A stretch of 13,259 bases of DNA from Magnetospirillum sp. Lineage in GTDB: Bacteria; Pseudomonadota; Alphaproteobacteria; Rhodospirillales; Magnetospirillaceae. Shown here one piece after another: positions 1 through 7,049 of this stretch. The stretch covers positions 1-13,259 of the forward strand of contig JACPDP010000039.1 of the NCBI GenBank assembly GCA_016183945.1. The letters run 5' to 3'. Under the pieces are notes generated by a model. The model was not told where the DNA came from and did not search any database. It saw nothing but the letters and a program-made list of their open reading frames with translations. Position 1 is the stretch's first letter; the number at the start of each line of letters is the position of its first letter. The translations under genes were made by a program, and so were the position numbers.

Positions 1-125
1 CCGCCCTGGCCACCGAAATCGCCGCATGGGTGAAAAAACGCAACATCGACAACACCAAGGCCGATTGGCAATTCACGGCCGACGACGCCCGCGTCAAGCT
101 CAAGCACCTGTACCCGTCAATTTAA
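1..125 (+). CDS. IS630-family transposase, C-terminal fragment (runs off left edge)
   Basis: An open frame enters from the left edge (first whole codon at position 3) and stops at TAA 123-125, giving about 40 residues. The tail contains WQFTADDARVKLKHLYPS, which I recognise as the usual C-terminus of IS630-type DDE transposases, the enzymes that cut and join these elements at TA dinucleotides. Only the end of the protein is visible, so whether the element is complete or a remnant cannot be judged. The stop lies inside the 3' end of the convergent kinase gene (26-bp overlap). This leaves little room for a separate terminal inverted repeat, so the repeat would have to lie close to or across the stop codon. 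The family call is fairly secure; the state of the element is unknown. Confidence 0.75.
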   Translation, partial: ALATEIAAWVKKRNIDNTKADWQFTADDARVKLKHLYPSI

Positions 126-1761
126 GAGATTCGGGCCACTGGGCCGGAATCACCACCCGGAACACCGTGCCCTTTCCCAGCCGCGAGGTCAAGGTCACCT
201 CGTAGCCCAGCATTTCCGACAGCCGTTTGACGATCGCCAGCCCCAGGCCGAGGCCCTGCTCCCGGGGACGGGCGGCATCGGCGACCTGATAGAACTCGTC
301 GAAGATGCGCTCCGCCTGATCCCCGGTGATGCCGATGCCGGTGTCCCAGACCTCGACCAGTACCTTGTCGGCCCTTCGCCGCAGGCCAATCAGCACGCCG
401 CCCCGTTCGGTATAACGGATGGCGTTGGTGACGAGATTGACCAACACGCGCCTGAGCAGGGCCGGATCGGTACGGAGGACGGCCGGCGGATGCCGGATAC
501 TCAAGGAGAGGCCCTTTCTGGTCGCCATCGGCTCCAACTCGGCCTTGAGGTCGGCCATCAACCGGCCGAAGTCGACCTCCTGCGGGTGTGGAGTGATTAC
601 GCCACTTTCCAGGCGGACGGCATCCAGCAAATCGTTCAGCAGCGTCTCGGCCGCCCCCATTGCGTGACCAAGGCGGTCGACCACCTGCCGTTGGCGATCG
701 TCCGCCCCGCCCGCCAGAACGTCGAAGAAGAGCCGCATGGCCTGGAACGGCTGGCGCAGGTCGTGGCTGGCGGCGGCGAAGAACCGCGATTTTTCGGCGC
801 TGGCCGCGTTCAGGGCCTGGTTGAGATCGGCGAGATGGGCCGCGGCGCGGTTGGCATAGCGCAGCAGGACGACATTCTCGATGAGGAAGACGGCGCACAG
901 CAGCACGCTGGCCACCAGGCTGTTGGCGCGGCCGACATACCAGCCCACCGCATAGCGGGCCCCCGAATGCCAGTTGTTGACCACGTCGAGGAGGAAGGCG
1001 AGGACGGCAAGCCCCAGATACAGGGTGATGATCGGCTGGCCTGTCCGCACGAACAGCAGGGCCGCCAACGCGGCAAGGCACAGGACGATCATCATCGGGT
1101 AGAGGGCGCCGAGGAAGAACGGCGAAAAGGCCCGGTCCGCGATCATCGGCGGCAGGGCATCGCCGTGGCGGGTGGAGAACAGGAAGGCCGCCACGACGGC
1201 GCCGCCGGTGAGGATGACGGCAACGGCGATGGCCCGCTGCGGGGGGGCCGCGACCGGACGGTGCACCACGGCGTAGAGCAGCGCGGTGATGGGGAACATC
1301 GAATGCCAAAAGGTCCATAGCCAGGGCGGCGTGTTGGCGTCGCCCCCGATGATGCCGTCCGCGGTGAACACTCCCGGGAAGCTGCCCAGGTGGATCGTCA
1401 CGATGGCGGCGGTGAACAGGTAGCCACCGGACAGGATCAGCAGGTTGGCGGTGCGGACCTGGGCGAACTGGTTGAACAGCAGCACCGCCGTCAGCAGGTC
1501 GCAGATGGCCACCGCCGTCTGGTAGGCCCCGACAAACCCCAGCAACTCCGGGCCCGCATCGCTGGCGTGTGGCCAGAGGACCACGGTCACCAACACAAGC
1601 AGGCCGGCCAGCAGCGCCACCAAGCGGCGATGACGCGAGGATGGGGCGACGGTCAGCAATCCCGCCGGGTCCTTCAATGAATGCGATCCTGGAAGGAATA
1701 GAGTCACGTACTCTTCCTGGAGAATGAATAATCCCGCGACCATATTCGCTTTAAGGGCCAT
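100..1761 (-). CDS. MASE4-domain sensor histidine kinase (HDLRQP type)
   Basis: Membrane sensor kinase, 553 residues. Residues about 38-300 form a multi-pass membrane region matching the MASE4 sensor domain (YQTAVAICDLLTAVLLFNQF, FPGVF, WLWTFWHSMFP). A HisKA domain follows, with the phosphorylated His at 333 in ASHDLRQPFQ. Next is a HATPase_c domain with N-box Asn446, G1 motif DTGIG from Asp473 and G2 motif GLGLGLA near 503-509. There is no receiver domain, and no response regulator gene is adjacent. The ligand is unknown. The start is uncertain: ATG 1759-1761 has only a weak AGGTAG almost touching it, ATG 1741-1743 is possible, and MASE4 homology begins about 35 residues in. The last 9-12 residues (SLKLTGTGA) are antisense to the transposase end and look newly acquired, so the original C-terminus may have been different or longer. 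Confidence 0.85.
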   Translation of the reverse strand: MALKANMVAGLFILQEEYVTLFLPGSHSLKDPAGLLTVAPSSRHRRLVALLAGLLVLVTVVLWPHASDAGPELLGFVGAYQTAVAICDLLTAVLLFNQFAQVRTANLLILSGGYLFTAAIVTIHLGSFPGVFTADGIIGGDANTPPWLWTFWHSMFPITALLYAVVHRPVAAPPQRAIAVAVILTGGAVVAAFLFSTRHGDALPPMIADRAFSPFFLGALYPMMIVLCLAALAALLFVRTGQPIITLYLGLAVLAFLLDVVNNWHSGARYAVGWYVGRANSLVASVLLCAVFLIENVVLLRYANRAAAHLADLNQALNAASAEKSRFFAAASHDLRQPFQAMRLFFDVLAGGADDRQRQVVDRLGHAMGAAETLLNDLLDAVRLESGVITPHPQEVDFGRLMADLKAELEPMATRKGLSLSIRHPPAVLRTDPALLRRVLVNLVTNAIRYTERGGVLIGLRRRADKVLVEVWDTGIGITGDQAERIFDEFYQVADAARPREQGLGLGLAIVKRLSEMLGYEVTLTSRLGKGTVFRVVIPAQWPESLKLTGTGA

Positions 1762-2070
1762 CTACCTACAATGGAGGTGGAATTACGGCTGATATAACGG
1801 ATAGCGGGGGGGCTCTTTCGGATAGAAGCAGCATACCTTCGCGTTATCCCCGCCAGTGGCGAGGCGCCTGCGCGGTTCGCCCGGGGGATATGAAGAATGC
1901 GAATCGGCGAGGAAAAGCGCCATCCATGGGGCATGGTCCGGCATCTCGCCGACGGTCACCCCGACGATTGGTCATATGTCCGCCCATAACCTCTGGTTTA
2001 TTAGATTTTTCTCCATAGGGTGACCAAATGCGCCTTAGCGCCATAGGGGGCCTGCCCGAAGGAGATAAGG
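1762..2070. other. Divergent intergenic region between two sensor kinases
   Basis: This 309-bp stretch separates the minus-strand MASE4 kinase from the plus-strand DUF4118 kinase and should hold both promoters. I see no convincing -35/-10 pair. AT-rich stretches at 1791-1797 and 1997-2012 are the best places for -10 elements. Two identical CGGATAG heptamers lie at 1798-1804 and 1819-1825, spaced 21 bp start to start (two helical turns). An inverted ATAACG/CGTTAT pair lies at 1794-1799 and 1842-1847. A good ribosome binding site, AAGGAG at 2059-2064, serves the ATG at 2071. Open frames crossing this region have no recognisable protein character. Confidence 0.5.
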
Positions 2071-3270
2071 ATGTGGGTCGACGCCGTGCGGAAAATAATG
2101 GAACGGCACCCAGCCTTCGACCGCTTCGGTCTCCGCCGCAGGGTCCGCTACGCGCTGGCGGTGATGTTGACCGGATTCGCTCTTCTGGTGCGGCTGTGGA
2201 TCGCGCCACTGGATGCCGGAATTCCGTTCGTCACGTTCTTCCCCGCCGTCGCCCTGTGCGAGATCGTCGGTGGCTTCTGGCCGGGCATGCTCTAGGCCGT
2301 CTTGGGTTGCCTGCTGGCGGTTTATTTCTTTCTTCCGCCGATCGAGGCGGCCAATTATGGCGTCATGTCGATCGTGGTGTTCCTGGTGGACGGACTTCTG
2401 GTGTCCTCCGCGATCGAGGCGATGCACCGCTACTTTCGCGATTACATCGGCATCGTCAGCGACCTGGAACGGTCGCAAGCCGAGGCGGAAGAGGCGCGTC
2501 GCGAGGCCGACCTGGCCAACCGGGCCAAGTCCGATTTTCTCGCCAACATCAGCCACGAACTGCGCACGCCGCTGAACGCCATCATCGGCTTCTCCGACAG
2601 CATGCTTGCCCAATCCTTCGGCCCGCTCGCCCCCAAATACGCCGAGTATGCTTCGGACATCCACGAGTCGGGGCAACACCTGCACGCCCTCATCAATGAC
2701 CTGCTGGATATGGCGGCGGTGGAGGCCGGCAAGTTGGTGTTGGCCGAGGAGACATTCGCCCTCGACCAGGCGATCACCTTCTGCCTGCGCATGATCCACC
2801 CCCGGGCCGCGCAAGGCGGTGTCCAAATCGTCGATGCCTTGCCGCCGCTCCCCCGGGTGCGGGGCGACCGGCGGCGCATCACCCAGATCGTGCTCAATCT
2901 GTTGTCCAACGCGGTGAAATTCACCCCCCGGGATGGCTCGGTCACCGTCTCGGCACGGATCGAGCCTTCGGGGGGCCTCTCCCTCATGGTGGCCGACACC
3001 GGCATCGGCATGGACGCCGACGGCGTCGCCCGGGCCCTGCAACCCTTCGCGCAGGTCGAGAACCGGTTGCAGCGGGCGCACGAAGGCACCGGCCTCGGCC
3101 TGCCGGTGAGCAAGAGCCTGGCGCAGATGCACGGGGGAGACCTGTCCATCGAAAGCCACCCGGGCAAGGGGACGACCGTCTGCCTGGGCATTCCCCGGGA
3201 GCGTGTCGTCCATTCCGAACGCCAGGCCGCCAAGACGGCGCTCTTGGCATTCGTTCGCGAGCCTGCCTAG
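2071..3270 (+). pseudogene. DUF4118 sensor histidine kinase interrupted by an in-frame amber codon
   Basis: One continuous kinase frame, starting at ATG 2071 behind AAGGAG (2059-2064), is broken by TAG at 2293-2295, codon 75, and continues in the same frame to TAG 3268-3270. Before the stop is the first half of a DUF4118 (KdpD-like) membrane domain (AGIPFVTFFPAVALCE). After it come the rest of that domain (AVYFFLPP), a helix reaching AIEAMHRYFRDY, a HisKA domain with the phospho-His at codon 162 (SHELRTPLNA), and HATPase_c with N-box Asn at codon 280, DTGIG from codon 309 and GTGLGLP. Alignment with the next gene places the stop opposite an Ala, with no shift or loss around it, so a single base change is enough to explain it. 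Downstream translation could restart at TTG 2302 or ATG 2365, but neither has a clear ribosome binding site. Recent nonsense pseudogene, sequencing error and readthrough all remain possible. Confidence 0.8.
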
Positions 3271-3292
3271 CCCCCGTTGACCGCGCAATGGC

Positions 3293-3331
3293 CTCGGCGG
3301 TATGTCCATGGCCATATGCCGGACCGCCGAG
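3293..3331. repeat. 9-bp perfect inverted repeat upstream of second DUF4118 kinase
   Basis: CTCGGCGGT at 3293-3301 is exactly complementary in reverse to ACCGCCGAG at 3323-3331, with a 21-base centre containing CCATGGCCATATG. It lies 22 bases after the stop of the upstream kinase frame and 75 bases before the chosen start of the next kinase. There is no T-run after it, so it is not a typical intrinsic terminator; an operator or RNA hairpin would fit. A possible promoter overlaps it (TTGACC 3277-3282, TATGTC 3301-3306, 18-bp spacer), which would put the left arm across the -10 region. Function is inference. Confidence 0.4.
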
Positions 3332-3405
3332 AGGATGATAACCCCCGGCCTCGCCCTTATGTCAATTTAGCGAGGCGACAGTGCAGGGACAATGAGATTA
3401 CAAAA

Positions 3406-4563
3406 ATGGCGCCTTTTCTGCCCCATCATCTTTGGACGGTGGCCGCAACCAAAAATGGTTGGCCTACATTGTACTTATTTTCAATCGGCCTTACCCTCGC
3501 CGCCGTCTTCGTGCGTCTGGCCATTGCGCCCCAAGAGGCGGGAATTCCTTATGTCACCTTTTTTCCGGCCGTAGCGGTGTCCGCCATTATCGGCGGCATC
3601 GGACCCGGATTGCTTGCAACGATTTTGGGAGTTTTCGTCGCCACCTATCTGTTCATCCCGCCCTTCAATGACTTGAAATTCAGTCGCGAGGCGATCTGGT
3701 CGGGGGTGGTGTTCTGCGCCGACGGGGTGGTGGTGTGCAGCGCCATCGAGGCGATGCATCGTTACTATCGCAAGTATGTCCGTGCCGCGGCGGCCCTGAC
3801 CGAAGCGAGGGACGGCGAGGAACGGGCGAGAACGGTGGCCGAGGACGCGACGCGCGCCGAGGCGCGGGCAAGGGTCGCCGCCGAGAAGGCCAACCTTGCC
3901 AAGTCGCGCTTCCTGGCGGCGGCGAACCATGATCTGCGCCAGCCCTACCAGGCCTTGCGGCTCTTCCATGGTGTCCTTCAAATGAAAGCCCGAGACCCGG
4001 AGATGATCGAGGTCATCGGCCGAATGGACATTGCACTGTCCGGCGGGGAAGGGCTCCTGAAGGGCCTGGCGGATATTTCGACCCTGGACGTCGGCCTGCT
4101 CGCCCCCAGGAGCGAGGATGTCCGCATTGTGGCCCTTTGTGAGGATATCGAAGCCCATCATCGTCCGGCTGCCGAAGCCAAGGGGCTGCGGTTCCACATC
4201 AAGGCCCCCGACGGTTTGCTTCATGTCGACCCCTACCTGATGGGCCGCATCCTCGACAATCTGGTTTCCAACGCGGTTCGATTCACCACCAAGGGAAACA
4301 TCTGGGTCGCGTTCCGGCTCTGTGCGGGGCGTCCGACCTTCCTGGTCAAGGATACCGGAATCGGTATCGCGCCGGAGCACCAGGATTCCGTGTTCGAGGA
4401 ATTCTATCAGGTCGGCAACGCGGCAAGGGACCGGGTTCATGGCGTCGGCTTGGGGCTCGCCGTGGCCAAGAAGACGGCGACGCTGATGGGGCTCGATCTG
4501 AGGATGAAGTCCCGAGTGGGCAAGGGAACGCTGTTCATGGTGTCCCTGCCGCGCCTGGCGTAA
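3406..4563 (+). CDS. DUF4118 sensor histidine kinase (HDLRQP type)
   Basis: Membrane sensor kinase, 385 residues from ATG 3406. Residues about 20-110 form a four-helix DUF4118 (KdpD-like) domain (AGIPYVTFFPAVAVSAIIGG, then YLFIPP and CSAIEAMHRYYRKY). A charged, Ala-rich probable coiled coil (about 130-165) leads to HisKA with phospho-His175 in NHDLRQPYQA. HATPase_c has N-box Asn289, DTGIG from Asp316 and GVGLGLA from Gly346. There is no receiver domain. The frame is open back to TTG 3277, but 3406 was chosen because it places the membrane domain at the same distance from the N-terminus as in the neighbouring paralogue (44 versus 48 residues before AGIP). The ribosome binding site is poor: AGGGA ends 16 bases upstream. 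The sensor matches the upstream amber-interrupted kinase, while the catalytic core resembles the MASE4 kinase (EEFYQVGNAAR versus DEFYQVADAAR). Signal and partner are unknown. Confidence 0.85.
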   Translation: MAPFLPHHLWTVAATKNGWPTLYLFSIGLTLAAVFVRLAIAPQEAGIPYVTFFPAVAVSAIIGGIGPGLLATILGVFVATYLFIPPFNDLKFSREAIWSGVVFCADGVVVCSAIEAMHRYYRKYVRAAAALTEARDGEERARTVAEDATRAEARARVAAEKANLAKSRFLAAANHDLRQPYQALRLFHGVLQMKARDPEMIEVIGRMDIALSGGEGLLKGLADISTLDVGLLAPRSEDVRIVALCEDIEAHHRPAAEAKGLRFHIKAPDGLLHVDPYLMGRILDNLVSNAVRFTTKGNIWVAFRLCAGRPTFLVKDTGIGIAPEHQDSVFEEFYQVGNAARDRVHGVGLGLAVAKKTATLMGLDLRMKSRVGKGTLFMVSLPRLA

Positions 4564-4750
4564 GGGCGCCCCCAGGGCGTTCCGGGATGCCCGGGACGGG
4601 GTCGAACCGGGATCATCGCACCGCTTCATACCAATGCCCCCCTCCGCCGGGGCGGTTCTGTGGATTATTCCCGAACAAATTGATGTATTATAACGACTCG
4701 ATACTGGTCGACGACGATGGCCGGAAAAAGGAAGATCGGAGGGATTCAAC

Positions 4751-6253
4751 ATGGCCAGCCGGTGGCTTCTCCGATCCCCGGTTGCAAACCTGCTCGCGGT
4801 CAATCTCGCCGCCGCCGCCGCCTATGCCGCGGCCGGCTGGCTGGGTTTTCAGCTCAGTCTGCCGGGCAATGTCGCCTCGCCGGTATGGCCGCCCTCGGGC
4901 CTGATGCTGGCGGCGGTGGTGCTTTACGGCCGCCGGCTCCTGCCGGGCGTGGCGGCGGGCACGGCGATCTTTGGCATCCTGCATTTTCCCGAGGCCGAGC
5001 CCTGGATGATGCTGTTCAACCTGGCCGGCGCGACGCTGGAACCACTGATCGCGGCGACGATCATCCGTTCGGGGAAAGTGGTGCATCCCGATTACTTCGC
5101 GGATGGTCGCAGCAGCGTGATATTCGTGGCCGCCGCCGCCGCCGGTACCGGCGTCGCGGCGCGCCCATACGAAGCGCTGCTGGTATTGGGTTTGCTCCCG
5201 GTGGCCGGCGGCATCCTGTTTGCCTTGCACCTGGTTCCCGATGACAGCTTGATGCAGATGCTGGAGATGCTCGCCGTCCCCACCCTCGTCCTGGCGGCCT
5301 ATCGGTTCCACACAGCCGGCGCCACGGTGGCGATCTTCTTGTCGTCGGCCGCCGCGGTGATCGCCACGCGCCTGGTCGTCTACGATCACGGAAGTCTGAC
5401 CGACGCCTTGCTGCAGCTTCAATTTTTTCTCGCCACCTCGGGAGGGATGACGCTGCTGCTGGCGAGTGAGCGGGCCGACCGATTGATGGCGCTGTCGCGG
5501 GCAACCGAGGCGCAGCGCGCGGCGGAGGACGCCAGCCACGCCAAGAGCGCGTTCCTCGCCAACATGAGCCATGAACTGCGCACCCCCCTCAATGCGGTGA
5601 TCGGTTTTTCCGATATGATGGACCATCAGGTATTTGGCCCGCTGGGGCACCCAAAGTATCGGGAATATGTCTCCTATATCGCCAGCAGCGGCACCCACCT
5701 GCTGACCCTGATCAGCGACATCCTCGACATGTCGAAGGTCGAGGCCGGCAAGGTCGCGCTCCGTGCCGAGACGATGGCGGTCGCCGATGTTCTGAACGAC
5801 GCCGCCATCATGATTGCGCCGCGGGCGACCGAGGCCGGTGTCACTCTGGTCCAGGAGGCCTCCGGCGGTACCCATTTCCACGTCGATCGCCGTTACGCAT
5901 TGCAGGTGGCCCTCAATCTGATTTCCAATGCGATCAATTTTACCCCGCGGGGCGGCACCATATGGCTGGACGTGGTGTCGGCCGGGGAACAGGCCGGCTT
6001 TCGGGTCCGCGACACCGGCGTAGGCCTGGCGCCCGAGGACATCCCTGCCGTCCTGCAGCCCTTCGGCCAAATGCGGAATCCGGGCCAAACTCACGGCGAG
6101 GGGGTTGGGCTTGGGCTTCCCTTGGCCAAGAAGCTGGTGGAACTGCACGGAGGGCGTCTCTTCATTGACAGCACCCTCGGCCGCGGCACCACCGTGACGG
6201 CGGTCTTTCCCGGTCCGGCCCGTCAAGGGGAAGGCCGGTCTCGCCGGGGGTAG
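4751..6253 (+). CDS. MASE1-like sensor histidine kinase (HELRTP type)
   Basis: Membrane sensor kinase, 500 residues, from ATG 4751 with GGAGGG at 4738-4743, seven bases upstream. The N-terminus (AGWLGFQLSLPG, then SPVWPPSGLMLAAVVLYGRR) matches the start of the MASE1 membrane sensor domain. The membrane region continues to about residue 240, but its second half is harder to match to MASE1 and may be divergent. HisKA follows with phospho-His274 (SHELRTPLNAVIGFSDMM), then HATPase_c with N-box Asn393, DTGVG from Asp421 and GEGVGLGLP from Gly449. There is no receiver domain and no linked response regulator. The core closely resembles that of the amber-interrupted kinase at 2071-3270 (FGPL segment, HGG, GRGTTV). 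It sits 187 bp after the previous kinase, so it may have its own promoter. A strong terminator follows at 6384-6423. Confidence 0.85.
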   Translation: MASRWLLRSPVANLLAVNLAAAAAYAAAGWLGFQLSLPGNVASPVWPPSGLMLAAVVLYGRRLLPGVAAGTAIFGILHFPEAEPWMMLFNLAGATLEPLIAATIIRSGKVVHPDYFADGRSSVIFVAAAAAGTGVAARPYEALLVLGLLPVAGGILFALHLVPDDSLMQMLEMLAVPTLVLAAYRFHTAGATVAIFLSSAAAVIATRLVVYDHGSLTDALLQLQFFLATSGGMTLLLASERADRLMALSRATEAQRAAEDASHAKSAFLANMSHELRTPLNAVIGFSDMMDHQVFGPLGHPKYREYVSYIASSGTHLLTLISDILDMSKVEAGKVALRAETMAVADVLNDAAIMIAPRATEAGVTLVQEASGGTHFHVDRRYALQVALNLISNAINFTPRGGTIWLDVVSAGEQAGFRVRDTGVGLAPEDIPAVLQPFGQMRNPGQTHGEGVGLGLPLAKKLVELHGGRLFIDSTLGRGTTVTAVFPGPARQGEGRSRRG

Positions 6254-6336
6254 CCCTTCCGGGCAATCGCGGACCGCGGGGTCCGGTCCCATCTCCTTGT
6301 TTAAGGATGGTGCGGTGTTGCCGGCAATCTCAGCCG

Positions 6337-6858
6337 TCACGCAAGTGACCAAGAGGTTCCAACGACACCGATCCGTCCGATGGAAGGTCCGGCCTCTTCG
6401 GGGGTCGGGCCTTCTGCATTTTTGGAAAAGGCCGAGGGGGCAGGGCCTGATCCGTGCGCGGGCGGGAGACGCGCCCGCCCGCGTTCGATGTCGGCGGTGT
6501 CGCCGTATTCCTGGAACGAGGCGATCTTGCCGTCCTTCAGGGTGAACACATGGGCAAACAGGCTGGTGTAGTCCTGGCCGGTGCCGATGACGGTCGCCGA
6601 TTCGGATCCGCACACCACGACCGTGTCCCCCTGCTCGATGACGTTACGGGGCTCGAAGGACTGGAAATGGACCGCTTCGGTGAGCTTGCGGGCATAGTCC
6701 TTCACCTGATCCGGTCCTTCGTAGTGCCCCGCCCACGGAATATCGGCCGGCCCGGCGATGTTCCACGAGCAGGTCGGCGCCACCATGGCGGCAAGGGCAT
6801 CGAGATCCTTGCGGTTGAAGCTGTCGTAGACACGGCTGACAATCGCTGCGTTGGACAT
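6337..6858 (-). CDS. SnoaL-like / NTF2-fold protein
   Basis: Protein of 173 residues from ATG 6856-6858, chosen because AGGAGG lies five bases upstream on the minus strand; the frame is open further upstream without such a site. Residues about 1-128 have the SnoaL-like polyketide-cyclase/NTF2 fold pattern: VSRVYDSFNRKDLDALAAMV, a Trp-containing strand, GPDQVKDY, then FAHVFTLKDGKIASFQEYGD. Members of this family are small alpha+beta barrels, some enzymes and many of unknown substrate; no specific reaction can be assigned. After FQEYGDTADIERG, where homologues usually end, the frame runs on for about 40 Pro/Gly/Ser-rich residues. These coincide with a 10-bp inverted repeat and with the opposite-strand terminator, suggesting a lost original stop. 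It is transcribed divergently from the NDUFA9-like gene. Confidence 0.8.
   Translation of the reverse strand: MSNAAIVSRVYDSFNRKDLDALAAMVAPTCSWNIAGPADIPWAGHYEGPDQVKDYARKLTEAVHFQSFEPRNVIEQGDTVVVCGSESATVIGTGQDYTSLFAHVFTLKDGKIASFQEYGDTADIERGRARLPPAHGSGPAPSAFSKNAEGPTPEEAGPSIGRIGVVGTSWSLA
6384..6423 (+). terminator. Rho-independent terminator with UUCG tetraloop
   Basis: Bases 6384-6413 fold into an uninterrupted 13-bp stem (three G-T wobbles) closed by C(TTCG)G, an exceptionally stable RNA loop. Five T residues follow at 6419-6423 after a five-base spacer. The orientation suits transcripts of the MASE1-like kinase ending at 6253. There is no T-run on the other strand. The hairpin lies inside the 3' end of the convergent SnoaL-like frame, which makes that frame's C-terminal extension suspect. 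Confidence 0.75.
6457..6483. repeat. 10-bp perfect GC-only inverted repeat
   Basis: CGCGGGCGGG at 6457-6466 and CCCGCCCGCG at 6474-6483 form a perfect 10-bp stem around a seven-base loop. It lies at the point where the SnoaL-like protein leaves its family-typical sequence and begins its odd C-terminal tail. No T-run follows on either strand, so it is not a standard terminator, though it could once have been part of a 3' end for the minus-strand gene. Confidence 0.5.
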
Positions 6859-7049
6859 GGCGTCCTCCTCGTTGACAGGCTGTCTGTGCGGACAGCCCGG
6901 GCGCCCTCCCGGTTCCCGGTTCGGCCCCCGCCTCTCTGGAGATATGGCCGTTCGCCCCCGTGGAATGCCCCCGCCCCTGCTTCGGCGCTCCATTGACACT
7001 CAACCGCAGGCCACAAATATCCGCTGCGAGGTTCGCGGGGAGGGCAGGC

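Noticed and set aside
3277..3405. N-terminal extension of the second DUF4118 kinase from TTG 3277
   Set aside because: TTG lacks a ribosome binding site, the added 43 residues are hydrophilic and unlike the paralogue, and the segment contains an inverted repeat and a possible promoter.
4657..4691. A possible promoter before the MASE1-like kinase (TATTAT 4686-4691)
   Set aside because: The -10 is good but no acceptable -35 lies 16-18 bases upstream (GATTAT at best), so it is too weak to annotate.
3481..4803. A 440-codon minus-strand open frame across the second DUF4118 kinase
   Set aside because: It is the complement of a gene with clear kinase motifs, and its translation is rich in His, Arg, Gly and Gln with no recognisable domain: a high-GC shadow.
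4587..4904. A 105-codon plus-strand frame starting before the MASE1-like kinase
   Set aside because: Overlaps the kinase start in another phase, has no ribosome binding site, and its composition is not protein-like.
100..6253. Reading the kinase block as a defence or phage-related system
   Set aside because: All genes are standard membrane histidine kinases with complete phosphotransfer motifs; no nuclease, effector or phage gene accompanies them, and the only mobile trace is the transposase end.
4688..6613. A 641-codon minus-strand open frame opposite the MASE1-like kinase
   Set aside because: Low-complexity Arg/Gly/His/Gln composition, covers the kinase antisense and the terminator, and lacks a ribosome binding site or domain.
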